Below, one piece after another: positions 38,600-51,200 of a stretch of DNA of 64,000 nucleotides. Within the stretch, counting starts at the first letter, position 1. Every line of letters starts with the position of its first letter. The translations under genes and the position numbers were made by a program. The DNA comes from Sphagnum magellanicum (taxonomy: Eukaryota > Streptophyta > Sphagnopsida > Sphagnales > Sphagnaceae), in the NCBI GenBank assembly GCA_021904315.1, contig CM038907.1:21769223-21833222 (forward strand), read 5' to 3'. The notes under the pieces were generated by a model, which made no database searches, was not told where the DNA came from, and was given only the letters and a program-made list of their open reading frames with translations.

Positions 38600-38766
38600 T
38601 AAACACAATAAGGCATCCAACCTAACAAGCTAATGGAACCCCCAAGTCAAGCTTGTTGACAAGGGCTAGGAGGAATTTCACCTACACCCACTAAGTTTGA
38701 ACCTAGGGCTTTTCTTTAGTCCCAAGGTCATAGAAAGGGCTATACCAATGAGCCATCACCCATGGG
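38600..38766 (-). mobile_element. tRNA-derived SINE remnant
   Basis: Read on the minus strand, the head contains an A-box, TGGCTCATTGGTA (38755-38743). About 40 nt later comes a B-box, AGGTTCAAAC (38705-38695). These are the two internal RNA polymerase III promoter boxes at tRNA-like spacing. Between and after them the text does not fold as a real tRNA and continues into an unrelated body (towards 38,600), as in SINEs. The 3' end is not clear. Confidence 0.55.
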
Positions 38767-40559
38767 GTTAAATTTTTTTTTATTTTTTAATTTCAAGATT
38801 TTTTTGTGATATATATATATATATATGGTAATATTTTTGGTATATTTTCTTGTTGACATGGAATTTTGTAAATTAATTGATAATATTAAAATTGTTGTTA
38901 AATATGGTAGATAAGTGGTTGGTAAATCATCTACATATTAGATATTGAATAATGAAAAAAAATCTCAAATATAACCCCCACAACTATCTCAAATTCCCAA
39001 TTTTTTTTAATCAATAGGCAAATAATTTCATTAATTTTCAACATTTTGGGTAGATATTTCTTTAAAATAATATATAAAAACTTGAACATGTACTATGTTA
39101 AGAAATTTTTTTGGGGGGCAAATTTTCACACTACAATTTTAAAATTTTTAAAGTGCAAAAATTGTTATATTTAAAGGGAAAAAATTCAAAATTATCATAT
39201 TTTAGAGCATGAGTTCATAAAGGTCACCAAAACAAAGTGAAATCCTATAAAAACAATATATACTTTATTGGATGAGCTTTAGCCAAATTTGGCTCATTTC
39301 TCTTGTGGATGATCATTATTCAATACCTAGTCCACCTACTTGACAAAATTCGGGAAAAAAAAAAAAAAAAAAACCCATTTGTAAGTGGGCAAGTTATATT
39401 GTGAAAATTTAATTCCATTGAAATGGGGGGAAAAAACACTAGAATATATAAACAAATAAGTTTTTAAAAAATAAGTGTTAATTACTAATGTTTGTGAATT
39501 CGTTTGCTTTAACATACCAATTGGGTAATTTTTCAAATATTTTTTCAATTTGAACAGTGGGTAAAAACATGATTATTCAAATGTTCTTCGTGAATAGACA
39601 TATTGAACAAATCTATTTATCAACTTACATGTTTTGAAATATCCAAGTATGAACATGAATATACAAAATCATACTAGTTGATATGACATATTCATACAAA
39701 TATTGGATATTCACATCAAGATTCCATTTAAAATGAGAAATTTTTTAGCAAAGAACCATCTAACACAAGAAAAAAGGCCCCACCAAAAAAAAAGAAACTA
39801 GGGTAGAAAAGCCCATCACCAAACACATGCCTACAACCAAACACCCATTTAGTGTTAAGGTTTGTTGGTTATAGAACATACACAGTTGTATGGGTGTTTT
39901 AAATTTTGCTATGACTAAACATTGGGCTATGAAAATTTGTGTTTTAAGTTTTTTTGCATATGATCATGATGTGATTTTTATGTTTAATCATAAGCATAAA
40001 TTTAGTCATATTTGCACACCTTGTTGTTTTAGAGTGAAAGTATTTGGTGATGGGTGGTGAGATGACCAAAAAATTGAAAATAGTTGAATATCAAAAGACA
40101 AAACAATTTCATTTTTTGTGTGTGTTTTTTTTCAAATAACTAAATAAATATTTGAAGAAAAACCACCCGGCAAGGGAACAAGAGAAAAAAAAAAAGGGAC
40201 AAAAATCCAAACAAAAGACCACAACTGAAAATGCAAAACCCACAATGGGGACCCTTAATAGGAGAAAACCTGAAACCTAGGACCTAAACCCATCACTAGT
40301 AGCACAAAACAAATCGTGCAAGGAGATGGGTGAAAAACCTAAAAGGACACCAAGCCTAGAAAAGGCTTCTCATGTTGCCACAACTGCCCAACGTAAGATA
40401 ATGGTTGCCTGAACTTTCTAAAAAGCCACTAACACCCTCTACCTATAAAATGAACATATAATCAAAAGAGGAGGACCACCAAGCCCTTTGTTGACCATAC
40501 TATGTTGGCACCCAAAGTGTGGGTACCATTTATTGTAAATGGAATATCCATTTGTCATC

Positions 40560-43300
40560 GTGATGTCTGGAGATATGGCATTGAAAGAACATGTGTTTGC
40601 TTTTGCAAAACATGGAATTTAACATCCTTAGCAATGGAATTGAAAGAACATGTGTTTGCTTTTGCAAAACATGGAATTTAACATCCTTAGCAATGGAATT
40701 GAAAGAATCTCAAATTGTATCATGTGTAGCCATGCATTCTCACCCATGAACACAATGAAATAAATGTATCTTTTGTCAGATTTATGGCCTAGCCACACAT
40801 GCATCAAGAAAGCCCATGAACTACGGGATGGGGAGGCCCAATTTGGTGCGTAGGCTAAAGAGAAAATGCCAGAGGCCATCTTAAAAGATGGGATGACTAA
40901 ACATGCAGAAAACCAAGCACCCAAGCTTGGGCATGCACAAGATCTCAACTGAGTGCGATGACAATCAAAAGACAACTCTAATATGATGCTAGAAAATGAC
41001 TGCTCTGAGATCTCTAAACATGGAATTTTTAGAACAATGAAGTTCGTGAAAAATTCATTTCTAAGCATAAAAATCTTTGAGATGTTTTCCTAAAGACAAT
41101 CTGATTTTCTCTCTAATAGTTGCTCAAAAGGTGGGATGGAGGTTTGAGTAATTGGAGGTAAAAGGTTTCGAACCCACTTAAGGTGAGCTTGGAATGGAAA
41201 TGGACTTGAACTGTTGGCCCCTATAACCCCCAATAAAAATTAGATGGTTGTCTTGTAAAAATTTTAATGCGACAATAAAGGTGACAAACCCCCAGTTTTG
41301 CAAGTACATTGTTAAGGCAATAACCTCCATAGAGGCAAAACCTACCCCACCCACCTCTGGACATTCAAAAAACTTGGCTTTAAAAGTTTCCCAAATATAT
41401 GAATAAAGGTGGAATCAAATGAGGTTAATTAACGCTAAAAATCTAGAAGTGAAGGGAAAAAATGAAGAAGATAATAAGGCCTCTATGTGAAACAACTAAT
41501 GAGAATCCCAAATGCCACATGCACATCCCCCAACCTAGGAAAGGCATCATCATCCAAAACCGTTTGTAAAAAGTAAAAGTGAAAGAAAAAAACCCCAAAG
41601 GAACACCCAAAACCTTAATGCCCCCAGCAACAATATAAAAACCTGATGGAGGATAGAACCCTGTAGGCAACCCTAAATGAGACCAAACAACAACACTTGC
41701 GGGGTTGAACCAAAAGGCCTACCAAATCTAATTGGGAAGGAAAATGATGGAAAACTTAATAGACAACTGAAGCATGCCCAATGATATGGGTGTCATCTGC
41801 AACGAAGGGGAACAAACAAGATGGGAAAAGGGTAGGCAAACTACGAAGTGCACAAAAATGAACTAAAGCAAAAAGAAAACCACCCAAAGGATCCCTTTGA
41901 CAAATACCAATGTAGGACTGAATAACAAATAGCTCGCCTTCAAGCGAATGATGACTAAAGAAAATGGGAACTCAAAAGCATAAAAGGAATAGATGAAAAG
42001 TATGAATTGAAACAATTGCCCACTTGTAGCACGTAGTTCATGGAATATAATTTTATGGAAAACATTGTTGAAAGCATTTATAATATCTACTTGCAACACC
42101 ACCCAATCAAGGTGAACATTTAAGGATGCCCAAATTTCGTGCACCACTACTTCATAGGCTCCCTTAATTGCGACCCCAAACTCGTGGGGGGATAAATGAA
42201 CGGCAAATGCATTGTGAAATTGAAAGCAAAAGGTCCTACTCACCAATTATAAAAAACCTTGCCTGTTGTAATTAGTTGAATGCCACCAGAAGACTTAGCC
42301 AAAGTTAATAGCCTAGCACCACCGAAGGCCTTAGCTATACTCCTAAAGATACACCTTGGAACAACATAAGAACACACCAATAAAAATATGCTAGCTAAAT
42401 CCTTTTGGTCAAATATATTTCAAAGGTGTTCGAAAACCATGCTTGAAGGCCTTCCAGTTGAAAGGTGAGTTGAATGGATGAAAACCAACCTAAACATATT
42501 TGAAGAAAAATCCAAGTTTGTTTCTAACTAAAACTCCATCAAATAATTTGAATAAAACAAGGACAAATCCAAAGGATGAAGAGCTTACAAAATAATAATG
42601 GTTTCTGAAAAGGTTGAAACTAACATAAGGGGGGCAAGGGCCCTTACAACATGAACATATTCCCTAGTTTACCTTAAAGCTAAACTTTGACAAAAGCAAT
42701 GGGGCCTTGAATGGGAAGAGAGGGATGAAGCCTTTTGGGGAAAAACACCATTTGAATAGAAGGGATAAAAAAAAGTAGCCACTAGGGCCTATGCACACAA
42801 CAAATGTTCAATTTGAAACTCTTTTTGATCACTAAAAAAGAACTTTCATAACCAAATCTTAGTCTCCTTATGCCCAGCCTTCCCACCTTGAGTAGGCAAA
42901 AGAAGGCACCACTAGGGGAAAATTTTTAAAAGGTGTGAAGCAACAACATCATTTGGGTTTCGCACTATGCGGTCCAAAGAAAATCTAAATGGTAGATACA
43001 CCTTTCGCCTCAAAGCAATTAAGATGCAAGAATACAATCAAGGTTTGAGGAACCCCAACAAAAAAATTCAAGGGGATTTAGACTCGATATCTGTGCCCAA
43101 GCTGCTAGAGGGGGGCATGGGGTGTGGAGGGATGGGATACCATCATCACCCCTTGAAAAGCTAGCTTAAAAAGGCTAACATCACTCCTAATGGCGTGTTA
43201 AACCAAGATGTGTAAATAAGGCCCCACAATTGGAACAAGGGGTATTACACTAAGGGAGGGGTTGACTCATATTTTCGACATGCATTGATGGTATGATCGA
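40560..43300 (-). mobile_element. LINE-type (non-LTR) retrotransposon remnant with reverse transcriptase
   Basis: Read on the minus strand from 43.3 kb. Weak N-terminal pieces lie at 43.2-42.9 kb. An RT core at 42246-42000 reads LSPHEFGVAIKGAYEVVVHE, then WVVLQVDIINAFNNV. After a frameshift, a DPLGG motif lies near 41890 and the catalytic VADDTHI block near 41806-41786. GGIKVLGVPLG (near 41630-41600) and a C-terminal segment with CACPSLGAWFSAC (near 40930) follow. Order and spacing fit an RT followed by a C-terminal domain, as in one plant LINE family I have seen in seed-free plants. Frameshifts and stops rule out activity. No endonuclease or poly(A) end was identified. Confidence 0.68.
40581..40698. 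repeat. 59-bp tandem duplication in the LINE 3' part
   Basis: Two apparently identical 59-bp copies begin at 40581 and 40640 (each starting TTGAAAGAACATG), and a third starts at 40699 but diverges after nine bases. It is a local slippage or duplication event at the end of the LINE relic. Confidence 0.85.
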
Positions 43301-43984
43301 CCCATAAGTTTGAAGCACCTTAACTAGATGAACTCAAATCGAAATATAAGTTGTAATGATACAAGGGAAAGAGGGAAGGGCCAAAATTATAAAATGAGGC
43401 CCATGTGGAAGGGCAATAGGCTAAGGGGCTTCTACTAAAGGCATGGGTGAGGGAGAGGAGCTAGGGAACACATCTTTAATAGGGGCTTGAGCTTCCATCA
43501 CATAAATCAACACCCACACAATCCAAATTACAATAGGAGGAAGGTTTAAAGAAACCTACCACACAAGGGCAGATTTATTAAAAGGAGATTAAAATTGAAC
43601 CCCATGTTTCGCGCCCTAGAACAACTTCCAAAATGTAGGTCTCTAACACCACTAAAATCTGTGAATGACCAAATGACAATGCTATATAATGAATGTCAAT
43701 TCCCCAAAATCTTTGTTAATGCATTCCTAAATGTTTCGCTAACGTTCTTAACCACTCCACCATCTCTCCTCCATGTTCCATGGACAATCCTCGAAAATCA
43801 ATAAACATTTGATGACATTCCACTCACAAGGCTTCAAAGGTTATTTAAAAAGGCAGGTCTTATTGAAACCACCTCAAAAGGACATACCTACCTACCTACT
43901 TACCTATAAAGGCCTTAAAGATAGGTTTAGAGCTCGAGGGATATGAATTAAAGTATGTTTTAGAGTTGTGAAAGAAATCTTTAC

Positions 43985-44120
43985 ATTTTTCCCCAACCCT
44001 TAAACCCTAACCTTGCCTTAACTCCGAATCCTTGCCCTAAACCACGACCTTTCCCTTAAACCCTAAATTATAATATTGCCTTAAATCTTGATCCTTGCCC
44101 TAAACCTTAACCTTGCCCCA
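43985..44120. repeat. Degenerate telomere-like CCCTAAA repeats
   Basis: AAACCCTAA, CCCTAAACC, CCCTTAAACCCTAAA and further variants (CCTTAAATC, CCTAAACCTTAACC) lie among spacers CTTGCC and GATCCTTG. It looks like a decayed interstitial telomere-type array, or a minisatellite built from it with a unit of about 30-35 bp. Confidence 0.55.
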
Positions 44121-45584
44121 TTTACCTTCTTATTTTTTCTAGTGGTCAATAGTTAAATAGTTGTTGTAAAATTCCGTGCAAGGATGAATGCAAAGGAACA
44201 AGTGACCCATCAAAAGGGGGTGGAAAATGGGGACCAATTTCCCACCCTACAAAAGGGTGGTTAAAAATTGGACCTTTTATCCATTGGAACAATAGAGAGA
44301 AAGGAAGGAAAAGAAAGAAGAGGCAACCAGGAAGAAGAAAAAAGCTTGAGAAAAACCACGCTAGACATGGTTTCCATTCTTTGCACCTTCTTTGCACCCT
44401 CCTCTTCTCTCTATGTCTCACAATTTAATGGTGTTTGCAATAGAAATCCATCAACAATAATGAATCTTGTGTTCTCTTCTTATGTTTGCACCAGTTAGCA
44501 GTGGCACGAAAGAATAATTTTTGGATTCACAGTGTCCTATTGTTGCTTTTCTTGAGGAACAACTTCATTGCTCTTACTTGTTTTGCTATTGCAACATTCA
44601 TGCATCTCCTCTTAGCATTGTTCCTCCAAACATTTTTTGGCTGCAACTTGAAAAAAAGGAATGGTGGCTTGCTCAAAACTCAATTCTTTGAAGTTGTTGG
44701 AAAATCATCATTGTTTTCACTTGCAAGTTCTTGTTAAACTAGGCTTGAATCCTCTTTTCCTTATTGTTTCTTGGAAAACCTTGTTCCTTCGTATGTAGCT
44801 CCATGAGTACCATAGCCCACATTGTCATCATAATCAATTGTCTTGTAAGATTCAAGGCTTTTTGAGGATCCAACAACAATCAACGATTCCAGAAAACATA
44901 AATATGAGGCCACACTCTTCCCGCAAGAAACACTGGAGCTAATAACCGACCTTTTGATACAAGCACCGGTTTGGTTTTGTGAATGGCATGGGGTCATTTA
45001 CAAAATCCCATGTTTGGGCTAGCAAAATAAAATTTGATGATTGGTTTCAACATGAACAACTAAATGAGGAAAACATATCTAAATAGGCAAGGGGCAAACA
45101 AGGGGTTGTTTTAAATGCTTGGTTTAGGGGATGAACTTAAATGGTCTTATAAAATCCCAAGTTTGGGTTGGAGAAACAAGGTTCATTGATGGGGTCTATG
45201 TTTCACATTAAACATCACAACATTGACCATAAATATGACAAACTTAATTATGTTTTATTGCACAAAAGGACATCAAACTTAAATTTTGTAGGAGTCCCAT
45301 GGATCTTCAAATCAAGACATTAAAGGAAGCAAAACTTCCAAATTCTCCCTAGTTTTGCCATGGTTGCATTTTCGCCAAAACAACAACAACCAATTGACAA
45401 GGTTTTAAACATGCCCACAAACAATACATTATCAATTCTATTCATCCCCATTCTCCTAGCATGTCAGAATTGCCAAGTAGTGTGACTCTCAAGTCCTTCG
45501 TACAAATCTGCAAAGCATATGGGCTACATCAACAATCTTCAAACATCACTATTTGAAGTTCTAAAGATTTTCAATTTTCTTTTT
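44121..45584. other. Intergenic DNA, no gene recognised
   Basis: Frames of 75-91 codons overlap on both strands at 44.1-44.75 kb and 44.76-45.0 kb. None shows a known domain or conserved motif. Several are Leu/Phe-rich or Lys/Glu-rich mirror images of one purine-rich stretch. Confidence 0.5.
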
Positions 45585-46035
45585 TTCATTTTGGGAGTCT
45601 ATTTTTTTTTGGCGAAGTTTCACAATGGGGTAAGAAGAGGAATTTGCCTTTCTTTTTGTTAACTTTGAGGGTTTTTTATTTTGATATTTTGAATTTCAAA
45701 AGTTTTTCAATTTTCTTCTTATCATTTTGGGGGTTTTTAAATTTTTGTGTGAATTTTCACAAAGGGGGAGAAGGGGTGTTTGCTTTTCTACTTGTGAACT
45801 TTGAAGGTTTTCTATTTTGGTATTTTGAAGTTTCAAAGTTTTTCAATTTTCTTCTTGTCCTTTTGGGGGTCGTTAATTTTTTTTGTGTGAAGTTCCACAA
45901 GGGGGGAGAGGGGGGTATTTTCCTTTCTTCTTCTGAACTTGTAGGGTTTTTTTATTTTAGTATTTTTTTTCATTTTGGAGGTTTTTAATTTTTTTGTGCA
46001 AAGCTTTGCATGAGGGGTGGGGGTGGGGGGAGAAT
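45585..46035. repeat. Tandem repeat, about 112-136 bp unit
   Basis: CATTTTGGGxG marks copies at about 45588, 45724, 45859 and 45971. Each copy has a TTTTTxGTGxGAA..TTCACAA segment, a purine-rich GGGGGAGAAGGGG block and AACTTTGAAGGTTTT. A more degenerate continuation reaches about 46150. The 114-codon frame at 45644-45988 is a translation of this repeat and shows the same internal repetition, so I do not call it a gene. Confidence 0.8.
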
Positions 46036-46149
46036 CAAAAAACCCTTAAACTTTATTCTTTTGAAGTTTGGGGGTTTTCGACTTTGTTTTGACAAAGTCT
46101 AAAAATCCTTTATTTTGCTCTTTTGAATTTTAGGGGTCTTCAAGTTTGT

Positions 46150-48258
46150 TTTTTGGGAACTTGTTTCTCACTTTGTTTACATCATTTAACTAATGTCTCG
46201 ACAAAACCACTTCATTTTATTGGCCCACAACCAAAAGGAAAATCAATTAATATCACTCACATTGTTCGTATCCATGGCAATATTTTAAGTTAAAATTTGG
46301 GCATTAAAATTTTGTATTTTCCATATAACCACCGAAGGTTTTTTTTTTCTTTGAAAAAAAAAAAAGGGTTTTGAGGTGGATGAGATGAACAGATGCATTG
46401 TGTTGTTAAGCTATTAAAATAAAATAACTAGAAGATTAAAATAAAAGATCTAAGTTGGGAATGTATGGATTATTAAAATTTTGAAAGGAAAAAAAAATAA
46501 ATTGAGCAAATTTTAAATTATTTTCACAACCACTAGTTTTGATTGTTTATATTTATCTATCCCTAATTTAATACTTGTTCAACATTTTTCAAAACACCAA
46601 ATTCCCAAAATCTCATCTTACCCCTCGTGTTATGAGAATGTTTTACTCATATCTTATTTAAAATTCTGAGAATTATTCAACACTATTTCAAATTTTAATA
46701 ATTTGTGCTTTGAATAAATGAGTTGAAACTTGAACAATATGTTAGACAGACCAAATGAAGTAGCCACCATTCCATAGTCTCTCCCCCCCTAGGCAAAACC
46801 AATGAACCATGTATTTGCCCCCCATGTTTGCAAAACATAGAAGGGTTCTTTTCTTAGAGCATCCCTACAAGGGCTCAATATGTGACCCTGCACATTAAAA
46901 TCAGATGAAGAAAAGTGGACATTTGCTGGTTTGGCTCAAGAAAATGCTTTTATCATTTTATTCCCAATGTATTTCTATAATACAATGTATCTCATATTTT
47001 GTGTTATGAGATTTGCTTTGTAAGAATGTGAAGCATAGTTGACACCAATTTTTTTTACTTCATTGTGCTTAGGTTTGGATTCCTATAGGTTTTGCAAATG
47101 AGTTTTAATTTTGATTTGTGTGCATGTTCTCACATGTGACTTCAATTTTGTTGCATGCTGATCTAGTAAAACACACAACAACATTTTGCCAAATTATCAT
47201 AAAAATTCAAACACTTTAAACTTGCACGATTGCTCAATTTTGTGCCATTGCATATTTAAGACCCATCAATGGCAATACTAATTTGGGTTTCTAATATTTG
47301 AACAATGTTTGACAATTACCTCTTTGCTATATAATGGCAGTCAGCTGTAAAAATAACACTCACAGGTACCAACATCCATCTGTACATGATATTGATAAAG
47401 GGGCCGCAAAACATACAATTTTCAAGCTCCATCTTTTGGCTGTGAAACACCATCTCCTCATCCTAGTTGAAAATATAGCATTCTCTTCATGATCGCCTAG
47501 TCATTTCCAAGCTAAACAAACATGGTTTGGAAATCTAATTATAACAGTGCATTACAACTGGATGGTTTGGAACATGCCATTGGAACAAAAATAGATAAGG
47601 TAATATAGACATAATGAATGTTGACTGCAATTTTGGAATGTGGACCTTAGAGAAACATTGTACATTCCAACCTAGAAAATGCCTTGAGGATGCATCATCA
47701 TATCATGGATTCAAACATTGTAATTCTCTCCCTAGTGACTCAAAACATTTTGTAAAATCAAGCCAAAGCAAACTGACAGATATGTCTCCGTGTGCTTTGG
47801 AAAAAATTCCTTATTCAGAGTCATGGTCCGGGCTGCAACTATATACTATAGTTTGTGGTACAATAAACATTTCAAGCATTAATCTGCATTTCTACTTAGT
47901 AACAATGGAAACCTGCTGCAACTAACTAGAACACCTGGCACAATTTAGCCCATTGTGGCATGCGTTTGAATATTATTGCTAAAGCTACTTCTTCACCAAA
48001 AAAATGGCTTAGCTAACAGATTGCATATTATTTCACTGTTGGAAAGATAATCAATCAATAGGCTTCCCCTAGATCTGTGAAAGTGCATTCACACATCCAA
48101 ACAGACAACAGGGTGCTATAGACCTCTGTGTTTGATCATGTATGAAGAGCTAGGCAATGTGTGTAGCACAGACAAAAGAAGCTCCCTAATACCAACTTCT
48201 TTCCAAAGAATGAGGAAAGAAGCAGGCACAGTGAGAGAGGATGTATTAGTACACAAAC
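46150..48258 (-). other. 3' flank of the alpha-COP gene, then AT-rich DNA
   Basis: From about 47,300 to 48,258 the sequence is less AT-rich and less repetitive than beyond, so a long 3' UTR on the minus strand may lie here. No canonical poly(A) signal was noticed near the stop. The 103-codon plus-strand frame at 47614-47925 has no recognised domain and lies in this probable UTR. Confidence 0.4.
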
Positions 48259-51200
48259 TTACCTCACCTGGGTAGATGAGCACAACAAGCCTGATCCGTT
48301 GGAGCCCACAACTGCTAGGTCACATACAGAGCACATGCTACCCACAGTTTCTGCCACAAATCGTGCTCGGCAATAGGGGCAAGAAACATCCCGGCTGCCT
48401 CTGTAGATTGGTGTGAAGGTGGAACCACATACTACAAAAGGGTTGCGAGGATCATAGTTCAGTTGCATCTCATCCTTGGAGTTCTTCTCACCCACTTGCA
48501 AGACCTGTCAGGTGACAAGAGCCTTGGGATCTCAGACAGGAAAACAACCCAAACAATCTCCCTAAGTGGGAGCCTCCCAATTATGTCTCTTCCAGACCTT
48601 TTGAACTCAAAGAGTCATCAACTGCATCCCTTGAGAAAACAGGTTGTCCACTAAAAACAAAAAGAAACAACATAGGAGACTCTGAGAAAAGCTATATATC
48701 CAGAGGTGTGAAACTTCCATACCTGGCGAGCTTTGGTTGCCACTTGAGGAGGAAGATTCAGTTCCAAAAGCCTGCGGGCAAATGTTGCTGCTGTACCATA
48801 GTTCTTTGCTTTAAAGCAAATAGACATAGCAGACTGGAGGCTGAGCTTCAGATGTGTGGCCTGAAGGTTACAGTGTGTGAAATAAGCAGCAAGCTCTGCC
48901 TGCCTCAGTAGGTCATCCTTCAAAGCTGGGTCCTTCCTCTTAAGCTCAATGCGGAGGGCAAGGGCATAGTCTTTAGCAATTCCCAGCAGCTCCTTTACCT
49001 CGTCAACTTCTTTGCGAGAGTCAACCACTACCACTGGAATGGTGTGCAATATATTGATGAACAGCCTGCATGCGAAGGAAGATATAGTCATGACAAATCT
49101 TACAAGCAGTTCCATTGTCCAAAGAACCTGGATACTGATTCTCCTGCGAACCATTAAAGGTCAGCTGATTACACAGAAGGTTATATGTTGGACCATACCT
49201 GAGTGCTTCTGTGAATTTCCCCTCTGTGGTGGTCTTGTAGGCCACCTTAAGCTTCTCCTCGAGTGAGGAAAGCCTGTAGACAAGTGCAGGTAAGCCCCGA
49301 GCGCTGGGGCTGGTGGTCTCACTCCAACCTCTCTCAAGAGCCAAGGGAAGCACCGGGACCGACACCATGGTTGGGAGAAAGGTATGACTGGCCAGATGAA
49401 GCTCAAGGAAAACACTCCTCAGGGGTTCAAAGTTCTTGATCCCAAGCTGCCTATTCAACAATCGCATGGCTGTGTCAAATGAACCTGCTGCTGCATGCTC
49501 TCCAGCCAGAGATGAGGTCTGAACCCAGGCCTGGCTAGTTGGTATCCCTGATGGTGGAACAACAAAATAGGCAGAGCTGGTGGGAACAACATCAGCAACA
49601 GCAAGCTCTGCAGGAAGCTCAAGATCCTCCATTTCCCAGCCCTCTTCCTCATCACCCTCGCCTGAAAAGGACAACCACATGCATTTGCCTGCTTAGCTAT
49701 ACAAACTTATTGGGGATGGAAATATTGTTGAAGGCATTGAGTTCCAATCAATTTCCTATTTCTGGATTACCCAATCCTAGAAAGCAGACCTACTCCTGTT
49801 AAAAAACCATATCACTAAAACTGTTATTTAGGCACCAGATTCTAATGACAAACCTTTCTCCACGACTACCAAATCATCATCCTCGTGGTCACCATTCTCC
49901 ACCACTGCAAGATCCAGTTCCTCTCCCCAAGCTCCCTGGGCACCCTCCTCCTCTTCTATGTCAGCTGTACCAGGCTCCCCAAAAGCACCATCGAAGAAGC
50001 CTTTGTTCACTGTCAAAAGAGGCCAGTTGCTATCCAGTACAATTGGCTTTGGGGGCATCAGCAGACTGCACTTCTCTAGAGAAGGGGTGTAAGGGAGAGA
50101 CCCATCAAGCAACTCTTCCAGCCTTCCAATTACATCTGTAAGTCCATGGGTCTTTGCTGTGGCATAGGCCAACGGAATATGCCCTGACTCCTCAAGGATT
50201 CTGACCCTTTCTTGTACATCTCCCAGGTACAGCGCATTATGAAACTGACCCATCACATCACTGCGCATCTCTGCTATCTTAAGCATCTTTGAAAGCTTCT
50301 CTGTGTTTCCAGTGATGAGGTACAGGAAAGAGAGGCGCTCAAAGTTCTTTGTCTTCTGGTATGCATACTCCACAATCTCATAGTTTCCCTGTCAAATCAG
50401 CCACATATTTAGCTGCAGAGATATGGAATACAAAGACTACAGAACATGAAAATCTTACTTGGAAGCAGAGTGGGTCTTGCACAGTGACTCTTCTGGCAGC
50501 TTATCAGTGTCAAAGGCTCAAAAATTAATCAGATAACCATAACCACATGGTGGTCACTGCATACTGCTACTTGATGAGTGTGAGTGTGAGTCTGACAAAT
50601 GTCCTGCAAGTCTCATTTCCCCTTAGAGCAATTAATTCTGAGTCACAGTTGTTAGTAGCACCTGTCTCAAAGCTTCTACACCAAGGCGGTGCCAACAATC
50701 CTTGTCATCTATCTCCTTTGCTGATGCCACTGCCACAGCAGTGTTACCACATTCAATAGCCAAGTTGAACCTTGTTTGCTCATCCTTGACAAAATGTAAT
50801 GCCACTTCAGGAAAGCCTTTCTGCTGAAGGTAGGCTATGATGGACTGTCCACAAAGCTTCATGTTCTGGATCATTTGGAGCACCTGTTGCACCATCCAAT
50901 GAACCGATCAGGATGAGCAGATCAACAGCCCAAGAAATACCTAGTGTGCTTCTGCATGAGATAAGCAATGAGTTCCTTCAAGGATGCAATACATTCTATA
51001 CCTGATCATATTTCCTTTGGAGGAGTGCCAATTTGAAGCTGTACTCAGTAGGGTCAATCTGAATGACACGGTTCTTGCCATCACGATCCAAGCAGAAGAG
51101 GGTATTCTTTAAGACCCTGGTGATGTAGATGGGTACATCCAGGGTGCGAACAATGCCATTGTCCCCATTTGGCAAGCAGTACTTGATGTGATTAAGAGTG

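Noticed and set aside
47614-47925. 103-codon plus-strand frame
   Set aside because: No recognised domain; it lies antisense in the probable 3' UTR of the alpha-COP gene.
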